Positions 1-4,450 of a stretch of DNA of 6,585 nt are shown in pieces. A program made the position numbers and the translations under genes. The stretch's first letter is position 1; every line of letters starts with the position of its first letter. Source of the stretch: Sutterella sp. (lineage in GTDB: Bacteria; Pseudomonadota; Gammaproteobacteria; Burkholderiales; Burkholderiaceae_F); assembly GCA_019410445.1 (NCBI GenBank), contig DXSO01000094.1:1-6585 (forward strand), given 5' to 3'. Below the pieces are notes generated by a model. It ran no database searches, was not told where the DNA came from, and was given only the letters and a program-made list of their open reading frames with translations.

Positions 1-146
1 ATCCCGCACAACATCAGCGTGTTCTTTTTTCTCTAGTCTTCCCCCTTTTTAGAACACTCTCTGATAGATTTTTCACAAATACTTCAAGACATTCGTCTGA
101 AGAGCAAATAGTTTTGAATCAAGTGTTTTTCTAAGGAGACATTCCG
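1..146 (+). promoter_or_regulatory. Upstream region and 5' leader of ahpC
   Basis: This gene-free stretch must contain the ahpC promoter, but no convincing sigma-70 pair is visible. The best -10-like hexamer is TAGATT (65-70), with no matching -35. Two inverted repeats stand out. GTGTTCT (19-25) and AGAACAC (51-57) flank a 25-base, almost all-pyrimidine tract. TTCAAGAC (83-90) and GTCTGAA (95-101) form a short stem with one bulged base. The segment GCGTGTTCTTTTTT (17-30) could also be the 3' arm and U-tract of a terminator for a gene to the left of the window. A clean OxyR site could not be made out. Confidence 0.4.
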
Positions 147-710
147 ATGTCCATTCTTCGCACCGAAGTCCTCCCGTTTACCGCCACCGCTTTCAAAGAT
201 GGCGATTTCGTTCAAGTAACCGAAGCCGATCTCCACGGCAAATGGTCTGTCGTATTCTTCTACCCGGCTGATTTCACGTTTGTTTGCCCGACCGAACTTG
301 AGGATCTCGCCGAACACTACGAAGCTTTCCAGAAGCTCGGCGTAGAGATCTACTCCGTCTCGACCGACACGCACTTTACTCACATGGCTTGGCACGGATC
401 CAGCCCGGCCGTCGGCAAAGTGCGTTTCCCGATGGTAGGAGACCCCACCGGCGCAATCTGCCGCAATTTCGGCGTAATGATTGAAAGTTCTGGACTGGCT
501 GACCGCGGCACCTTCGTGATCAACCCCGAAGGAAAAATTGTTGTGTGTGAAATTCACGACGGCGGCATCGGTCGTGATGCAGCGGAGCTCCTGCGAAAGG
601 TGGAAGCCGCGCAATACGTGGCAGCCAATCCCGGAGAAGTCTGTCCCGCCCGCTGGCGCCCCGGCGCTAAGACGCTCAAGCCGTCGACCGAACTCGTCGG
701 CAAGATCTGA
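147..710 (+). CDS. ahpC: Alkyl hydroperoxide reductase subunit C (2-Cys peroxiredoxin)
   Basis: AhpC is a cytoplasmic typical 2-Cys peroxiredoxin that reduces hydrogen peroxide, organic hydroperoxides and peroxynitrite, and is normally re-reduced by AhpF. The 187-residue product has the length of the E. coli enzyme. The peroxidatic cysteine is C47 in FTFVCPTE (residues 43-50), the resolving cysteine is C166 in GEVCPARW (163-170), and the active-site arginine is probably R120 in LADRGTF. The SVSTDTHFTH segment (70-79), the GIGRDA motif (140-145) and the C-terminal LVGKI are characteristic of this subfamily. C105 and C134 are additional, non-canonical cysteines. The ATG at 147 follows AAGGAG (133-138) at 8 bases, so the start is secure. 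A terminator lies 40 bases downstream and no ahpF follows, so the gene is probably monocistronic, with its reductase encoded elsewhere. Oxidative-stress control is expected from the family but no OxyR site is evident. Confidence 0.97.
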   Translation: MSILRTEVLPFTATAFKDGDFVQVTEADLHGKWSVVFFYPADFTFVCPTELEDLAEHYEAFQKLGVEIYSVSTDTHFTHMAWHGSSPAVGKVRFPMVGDPTGAICRNFGVMIESSGLADRGTFVINPEGKIVVCEIHDGGIGRDAAELLRKVEAAQYVAANPGEVCPARWRPGAKTLKPSTELVGKI

Positions 711-750
711 GCCTAGCACGTCATCATTGCTCTGATTGATCGACTCTTTC

Positions 751-784
751 CCGCAGCAACACCATTTGGTGTGCTGCGGTTTTT
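751..784 (+). terminator. Intrinsic terminator of ahpC
   Basis: CCGCAGCAACACC (751-763) pairs with GGTGTGCTGCGG (768-779) across an ATTT loop, with one bulged A, and is followed at once by five Ts (780-784). It starts 40 bases after the ahpC stop codon. This is a textbook rho-independent terminator. Confidence 0.9.
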
Positions 785-948
785 ATCATGATGTGCTCAC
801 AAAAACGTAACATCTTCGACACACCTGACTTTTATCGTTGCGCTGTCTTTAAGTGACACACTTCGGGCAACTGCCGTTTGCCAGTGATTTCAGTGGGGCA
901 TACCCATTTGTCAACACCATTAACCCAGACGCTTGATCCGAAACACAA
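785..948. other. Gene-free interval between convergent genes
   Basis: No open reading frame with a ribosome binding site is seen in these 164 bases. A modest hairpin can be drawn on either strand: CACT (859-862) with AGTG (883-886) and GGCAA (866-870) with TTGCC (878-882), separated by a small bulge. A perfect -35 hexamer TTGACA occurs on the minus strand (914-909), but no acceptable -10 lies at the right distance. The interval could be inert spacer or could encode a small RNA ending at the strong T-tract of the next terminator; nothing decides between these. Confidence 0.3.
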
Positions 949-1007
949 ACGGCCGAAATTGAACTGACTCACAAAGTAAGAGTCAATTCAACTCGGCCGT
1001 TTTTTTT
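949..1007. terminator. Long, probably bidirectional terminator between ahpC and the amidohydrolase gene
   Basis: The arms 949-970 and 980-1000 form a stem of about 20 pairs with one bulge and two non-Watson-Crick positions, and a 9-base loop. On the plus strand it is followed by eight Ts (1000-1007), a strong release signal. On the minus strand it lies just beyond the amidohydrolase stop codon (1023), and the bases after the stem read TTGTGTTT, a weaker U-rich tail. It most likely terminates the minus-strand cassette and blocks read-through from ahpC. Confidence 0.85.
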
Positions 1008-1022
1008 CACTTCTTGAAACGT

Positions 1023-2339
1023 TTATTGTCCGGAAGCGATCTTGTCCTGGAATTCACAATAGGTCTGTTTTGTGAACACTGGTTTAAAGTTTGCGCAAAT
1101 CTCTTCGGCTTTTTTCGCATCATCGTAGAGCAGATCGATGATCGTCATGGCAAGGACCTCAGGAGATTTTTCGTACGCCACTTCCTCGTTGTCAAGAACG
1201 AAATTCGCACCGTGCAAAACACCAGAAGCACAACCAACCCAGGGATGCACAACCGGGATGAGATGAGAAACATCCCCCATCTCGGTGCTGCCTGCATTAT
1301 GAGCTCCCACAGCAACATGATCTTCACCAAAAAGTGAAACTGCGTTATCACGCAGTACGTTGCGCAGTGCCTCATCAGGTCGCAGCGGCAGATACCCCGG
1401 CAAATCCTGCAACTCGCAAGTCGCTCCCACTGCATCGGCTCCGGCGCGAAGAGCGCGATTGATGTCGGTGTTATAACGCAGCAAAGCCTCGACATTAGCT
1501 GCTCTCGTATAGCTTTCCATGGTCACATAGTCAGGAATGACATTGACCAGATCACCGCCCGAATTGATGATCGGATGGAAGCGCACGAAATCATCTTCAC
1601 GGAAGCGTTCACGGATGGCATTGACCCCCATTACCCCCATCATGGCTGCGTTGAGCGCATTAATCCCCTTGTCGGGAGCTCCAGCAGCGTGTGCGGCACG
1701 TCCGCGATAAGTCATAAGCTTGCCAACAAAACCGTTGCAGCTTCCTCCAAGATCATAGAAGCCCTGAGGATCGTCCGTGATGTTTGCATGCATCTGCATT
1801 GCAATATCGATGTCATCGAAAGCGCCCTCAGCGATCAGCTGCTGCTTGCCTCCGAGATAACGAAGATCGCCCTTTTGACGCAATCCATTACGATAGTCAA
1901 TCTCAACATACTCCTCGGCCGGTACGGCAAAGAGCATCAGATCACCATCGAGTTCATCCATAATGCCGGCATCTTTGAAAGCCATACCCACGGCGAGCAT
2001 ATTGGCAAGCTGAACATGGTGTCCGCAGCAATGAGCAGCGCCGGTCTTGGGATCCGCATTCGGATGATCTCGGCAAACAATGGCATCGAGTTCACCGAGC
2101 AATGCCACCGTCTTTTTGCTCTTTTTACCCTTCATACGGGCACGCACACCCGTAATGCCCCAACCGGTTTCACAGGTCAGACCGAGCTTTTCGAACTCTG
2201 CCTTGACCTTTTCGGAAGTCTTCGTTTCTTTAAAGCCCAGTTCAGGCTCCGCAAAAACGCTTTCGGCAACAGCCTTGATATCGGCGCGTCGTGCACGGAT
2301 TGCTTCGCAGACACGGCGCTTGAGGTCTTCCTTAGTCAT
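1023..2339 (-). CDS. M20-family amidohydrolase / metallopeptidase
   Basis: The 438-residue product belongs to the M20 metallohydrolases of the IAA-amino-acid hydrolase/AbgB-like (M20D) type, cytoplasmic enzymes that cleave amide bonds of N-acyl amino acids or similar conjugates. Likely metal-site residues by family pattern are C105 and H107 in CCGHHVQ (104-110), the E142-E143 pair in PAEE (140-143; the first as general base, the second as ligand), H184 in MQMHA (181-185) and H376 in VLHGA (374-378). All five metal ligands appear present. The lid/dimerisation domain spans roughly 200-310 and contains GRAAHAAG (213-220) and SGGDLVNVIPD (260-270). The usual CGHDxH signature is CGHHxQ here. No signal peptide is visible. 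The ATG at 2339 has only a weak purine-rich stretch (GAAAGAAAG) before it. The gene is last in the minus-strand cassette, 94 bases after the small membrane protein. The substrate is unknown; p-aminobenzoyl-glutamate or an acyl/indolyl amino acid would fit the family but neither is shown. Confidence 0.9.
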   Translation of the reverse strand: MTKEDLKRRVCEAIRARRADIKAVAESVFAEPELGFKETKTSEKVKAEFEKLGLTCETGWGITGVRARMKGKKSKKTVALLGELDAIVCRDHPNADPKTGAAHCCGHHVQLANMLAVGMAFKDAGIMDELDGDLMLFAVPAEEYVEIDYRNGLRQKGDLRYLGGKQQLIAEGAFDDIDIAMQMHANITDDPQGFYDLGGSCNGFVGKLMTYRGRAAHAAGAPDKGINALNAAMMGVMGVNAIRERFREDDFVRFHPIINSGGDLVNVIPDYVTMESYTRAANVEALLRYNTDINRALRAGADAVGATCELQDLPGYLPLRPDEALRNVLRDNAVSLFGEDHVAVGAHNAGSTEMGDVSHLIPVVHPWVGCASGVLHGANFVLDNEEVAYEKSPEVLAMTIIDLLYDDAKKAEEICANFKPVFTKQTYCEFQDKIASGQ

Positions 2340-2372
2340 GGTCTTTCTTTCGTTAAAGGTAACGCCTACATG

Positions 2373-2416
2373 AAAAAAGCGGGCTCACAAGCCGAAGTGC
2401 CTCGGCTCTCGCCCGC
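2373..2416 (-). terminator. Intrinsic terminator hairpin inside the cassette, upstream of the amidohydrolase
   Basis: Read on the minus strand, GCGGGC (2416-2411) pairs with GCCCGC (2384-2379), and an inner stem of AGCCGA (2407-2402) pairs with TCGGCT (2395-2390), joined by a small internal loop. The hairpin is followed immediately by six Us (2378-2373). It lies 17 bases past the stop codon of the small membrane protein gene and 33 bases before the amidohydrolase ATG. It should stop, or partly stop, transcription between the membrane genes and the hydrolase, acting as a step-down element or a regulated attenuator. Too little room remains after the U-tract for a complete promoter plus leader. 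Confidence 0.85.
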
Positions 2417-2433
2417 CTCACTCTACAAGGGGA

Positions 2434-2898
2434 TCAGAATACACCTTCGAGGTGCAACATGAACTCTGCCAGCACAGTTGCGCAAATAAAGCTACCGGCT
2501 GCCACAGCCAAAGCCACCGGAATGATGCGCCACGACAGTGCCTTAAACGCTTCCATGTCCTTGCCGACAGACAAACCGGCATATGCCAGAAGCGGCGTAG
2601 TCAGCGCAATAAAGCTCACTTGTTTGGTGTAGCTAAGAACAAAAGCTCCTCCCGGAAAACCAGGAATGGACACGATCACCGCAACAATCGATACCCAAAA
2701 CACCATCGGAAGTTTCCCGAAAAACGGCAGCTTCGAAATAAAGATACCGATCGAAGCCAGCAGCACAAGGAAAAACACACCGATGGCACTGCCTCCCAAA
2801 TCCGGATGGATATTGATGAGATTGGCCACCCAACTGAACACGCCCGTGACCAGAAGGATGAAAACCATGTCCTTCATTTCGTTCAAAATCTTTTTCAT
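2434..2898 (-). CDS. Small polytopic membrane protein, putative partner of the DUF3100-like protein
   Basis: I do not recognise a named family with certainty. The 154-residue product is very hydrophobic, with about five membrane segments near residues 9-27, 36-54, 65-82, 93-112 and 122-146, and almost no soluble domain. The stretch GLSVGKDMEAFKAL (108-121) resembles GLDIGPNLEQLAHS in the upstream membrane protein, suggesting the two are structurally related subunits of one permease. The ATG at 2898 was chosen because GAGAG lies 8 bases upstream on the minus strand; an in-frame TTG two codons earlier (2904) is a poorer choice. The gene starts 54 bases after the DUF3100-like gene and is followed by a terminator, so those two are most likely co-transcribed. 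A role as second half of a split transporter is inference from pairing, size and the shared motif. Confidence 0.8.
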   Translation of the reverse strand: MKKILNEMKDMVFILLVTGVFSWVANLINIHPDLGGSAIGVFFLVLLASIGIFISKLPFFGKLPMVFWVSIVAVIVSIPGFPGGAFVLSYTKQVSFIALTTPLLAYAGLSVGKDMEAFKALSWRIIPVALAVAAGSFICATVLAEFMLHLEGVF

Positions 2899-2952
2899 GA
2901 TCAATTCTCTCTTTGATACTTTGCGAATTCTTTTGGGAACGTTCGTCTATCG

Positions 2953-3732
2953 TCAAGCAGACTTTTTGGAGCGCAATGAGTCGAGCCAGCCATAGACCTT
3001 AATGGTGACCGGCAGCGAAATAAAGAGCGCAAAGTAAATTCCGAGAACAGTTGTCAGCAAATTGGCCGCAGCGGCGTAAGCCTGCACCGTTTCAGCCCAT
3101 TCGGGATGAGCAGCCACAATTGAAGCAGTGGAAGCCGCCATCATTGAGGCACTGCCGATACCGGCCCCCATTGCCAATGCATGAGGATGGAAAATTCCCG
3201 TCTGGGCAATCAGTCCGGCAAGAATTGACACCCACAAAGCACCAAAAACCGTACCGCAGATGTACATACCCATCACGCCGCGTCCTTCGGGAGAGTCCAA
3301 ACCATAGCGTTCTGCAATGATGGCGATGTTGGGTTCACGGTCAATCGAATAACAGGCACCGATTGCTTCGCGCTTCATGCCGACAAGAAACGCCACCGGC
3401 AGACCAAAAACCAATGTACCAAAGAAGTGCCCGAACTCCTGCACAAGCAATGCCAGCGAAGAATGCGCCAATTGCTCCAGATTCGGACCAATGTCCAGTC
3501 CAATTTTGGTCACAAGGATGAGCATACCCACGGAAAGCACTCGGGAAGCACGTTCCATCTCAGGCAGCTTCAGAATCTTCAAACTGGGGTAACTGAGAAT
3601 GCCGCCAATAATCAGTGCGTAGAAAAGCGGCAAAAAGATGATCAGATCAAAACGCTGCATGCCAATCATTTCAGCAACGATCACAATCAGCAATGCAAGC
3701 AAGTGAATCTTCCAATTTTTGATGAGGTCCAT
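2953..3732 (-). CDS. DUF3100-like polytopic membrane protein, putative transporter subunit
   Basis: The 259-residue product is an inner-membrane protein with about seven hydrophobic segments, near residues 8-24, 28-46, 63-81, 91-118, 153-176, 185-208 and 218-247. A polar linker (119-152) carries CYSIDREPN (127-135) and ERYGLDSPEGRG (141-152), and a small-residue-rich stretch GAGIGSASMMAA (189-200) looks like a re-entrant or substrate-lining segment. From memory this matches the DUF3100 family, whose members often sit beside M20 amidohydrolases, as here; the function is not established. The ATG at 3732 is preferred because AAGGAA lies 8 bases upstream; an upstream in-frame TTG (3762) would add ten residues but reads through that ribosome binding site. 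It is first in the minus-strand cassette, preceded by a structured leader. Its likely job is moving the hydrolase's substrate or product across the membrane. Confidence 0.82.
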   Translation of the reverse strand: MDLIKNWKIHLLALLIVIVAEMIGMQRFDLIIFLPLFYALIIGGILSYPSLKILKLPEMERASRVLSVGMLILVTKIGLDIGPNLEQLAHSSLALLVQEFGHFFGTLVFGLPVAFLVGMKREAIGACYSIDREPNIAIIAERYGLDSPEGRGVMGMYICGTVFGALWVSILAGLIAQTGIFHPHALAMGAGIGSASMMAASTASIVAAHPEWAETVQAYAAAANLLTTVLGIYFALFISLPVTIKVYGWLDSLRSKKSA

Positions 3733-3740
3733 TTGGTTTG

Positions 3741-3746
3741 TTCCTT
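3741..3746 (-). promoter_or_regulatory. Ribosome binding site that sets the DUF3100-like start
   Basis: On the minus strand AAGGAA sits 8 bases before the ATG at 3732. This supports that ATG over the TTG at 3762, whose codons would span this site. A second, stronger AAGGAG (3789-3784) lies further upstream with no substantial reading frame behind it; the only nearby start, a GTG 11 bases on, gives seven codons. Confidence 0.65.
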
Positions 3747-3796
3747 TTTTATTCGGATGCAAGCGTCAACACGGACGTTTATGCTCCTTTTTATTT

Positions 3797-3837
3797 GAAG
3801 TCGACCTCTGCCGTACACAGACTTCCGTTAAGAAGTC
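3797..3837 (-). repeat. GACTTC/GAAGTC alternative-pairing element in the cassette leader
   Basis: On the minus strand GACTTC (3837-3832) pairs perfectly with GAAGTC (3825-3820) over a 6-base loop. A second GACTTC (3802-3797) lies 17 bases further on and could pair with the same GAAGTC. The two pairings are mutually exclusive. The second repeat lies 7 bases before an orphan AAGGAG. This is visible in the sequence; a switching role is inference. Confidence 0.4.
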
Positions 3838-3888
3838 AAACAAGAAAAACACAAACGGAGGCAAAGCATTCGCTTCTCCACCTCCGTT
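3838..3888 (-). terminator. Terminator-like hairpin (candidate attenuator) in the leader of the minus-strand cassette
   Basis: On the minus strand AACGGAGG (3888-3881) pairs perfectly with CCTCCGTT (3861-3854). The 19-base interior contains a further AAGC/GCTT mini-stem. The bases after the stem read TGTGTTTTTCTTGTTT, which is U-rich though not an uninterrupted U-run. It lies about 120 bases before the DUF3100-like start codon, where no gene ends, so it fits an attenuator better than a gene-end terminator. Two more hairpins lie just upstream on the same strand. No known riboswitch class was recognised. Confidence 0.5.
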
Positions 3889-3909
3889 GCCGTGTTCGTG
3901 CATTGTTCC

Positions 3910-3948
3910 CGACGGAATTTTCCTTTCCGCCGATGCTGCGCGGCAGCA
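3910..3948 (-). promoter_or_regulatory. Tandem hairpins upstream of the candidate attenuator
   Basis: On the minus strand TGCTGC (3948-3943) pairs with GCAGCA (3939-3934) across a 3-base loop. Directly next, CGGCGGAA (3932-3925) pairs with TTCCGTCG (3917-3910) across a 7-base loop, with one G-U pair. Only one base separates the hairpins. A weak promoter-like pair, TTGGGT (3977-3972) and TAGACT (3953-3948) with an 18-base spacer, lies just upstream; if real, the transcript would begin within the first hairpin, so the assignment is uncertain. Confidence 0.35.
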
Positions 3949-4397
3949 GTCTACTTTTTCGGTCACATTCGACCCAATCGAAGCAACAAGACAACCCTGA
4001 GATAAGCCGCTGAGGCGTTCTCTCTAACGTCATCCTTAGTTTCAAATGCTTGAGTCATTTGCTTCATTGTGATTGCGTCAATGCGTTGCCGAACCTCGGG
4101 TCGGCGGACAGACCCTACATGTCGGACACTACCACGCCCTTGACACAAAACTCAAGAAAATCACACTTTCGTACCTCAATTCACTCTTCGTACTTAAGGA
4201 TTTCTGCTCATTCTCCCTTCTAATTCCCGCACACTTGTTGATCAGTTTGCAAAGAGCACTCAAAACTTTGAGACGAATCAGAATTCGCGGTTTTTGACCA
4301 TGTCAAGGGGCAGAACCCTTAGATCCGCACGCTTGTGTTTTCGTAAGCGACAGGAGCAAAATGCAGAGATCAGCAAAAGAAAGAAGGAGGGCCTGCG
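3949..4397. other. Remainder of the divergent intergenic region and EF-G-like upstream region
   Basis: This stretch separates the minus-strand cassette from the plus-strand EF-G-like gene and must hold promoters for at least the latter. Short open frames occur, including a 34-codon minus-strand frame starting with ATG in 4045-4070, but none has a ribosome binding site. TTCGTAC is directly repeated at 4168-4174 and 4187-4193, inside a longer imperfect CAC..TTCGTAC repeat. TTGAGA (4268-4273) and TTGACC (4294-4299) are plausible -35 hexamers for the plus strand, but neither has a good -10. CGCTT (4330-4334) and AAGCG (4345-4349) form a short hairpin in the leader. Confidence 0.4.
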
Positions 4398-4450
4398 ATG
4401 TCCAATTACCTCACCGAAAACCTTCGTACTGTAGCTTTGGTCGGGCATAG
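4361..4450 (+). other. Possible 29-codon upstream reading frame overlapping the EF-G-like start
   Basis: An ATG at 4361 is preceded by AGGAG (4352-4356) at only 4 bases and opens a 29-codon frame ending in TAG at 4448-4450. It is one base out of phase with the EF-G-like gene and overlaps its first 53 bases. The predicted peptide is very basic near its start (RSAKERRR) because it reads through the downstream Shine-Dalgarno. It may be a regulatory upstream frame or chance; the close spacing and odd composition make chance more likely. Confidence 0.2.

Noticed and set aside
64..111. ATAG tetramers at 64 and 108, 44 bases apart, as a possible OxyR site
   Set aside because: The spacing fits two 22-base OxyR repeats, but the intervening positions expected to read CTAT/ATAG do not match, so the consensus is not supported.
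84..719. Long minus-strand open frame (211 codons) opposite ahpC
   Set aside because: It lies entirely across a secure, highly conserved AhpC gene, has no recognisable protein features, and is the kind of antisense frame that biased codon usage produces.
886..914. Minus-strand promoter from the perfect TTGACA at 914-909
   Set aside because: At 17-18 base spacing the -10 positions read GAAATC or AAATCA, matching the consensus at no more than two positions, and no minus-strand gene follows before ahpC.
1575..2462. 295-codon plus-strand open frame opposite the amidohydrolase
   Set aside because: Antisense shadow of the M20 gene, whose metal-site motifs are intact; the plus-strand translation has no coherent domain or plausible membrane pattern.
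3733..3762. Ten-residue N-terminal extension of the DUF3100-like protein from a TTG at 3762
   Set aside because: The extension's codons include the AAGGAA that serves the ATG at 3732, and the added residues are polar and low in complexity.
3797..3948. A known riboswitch (THF, glycine, guanidine, Moco, SAH or cobalamin type) before the DUF3100-like gene
   Set aside because: I compared remembered core motifs of these classes with the minus-strand leader and found no match; only generic hairpins are present.
3963..4070. 34-codon minus-strand frame (MKQMTQAFETKDD...) in the divergent region
   Set aside because: No Shine-Dalgarno precedes its ATG, it resembles no known small protein, and it lies where leader or promoter DNA is expected.
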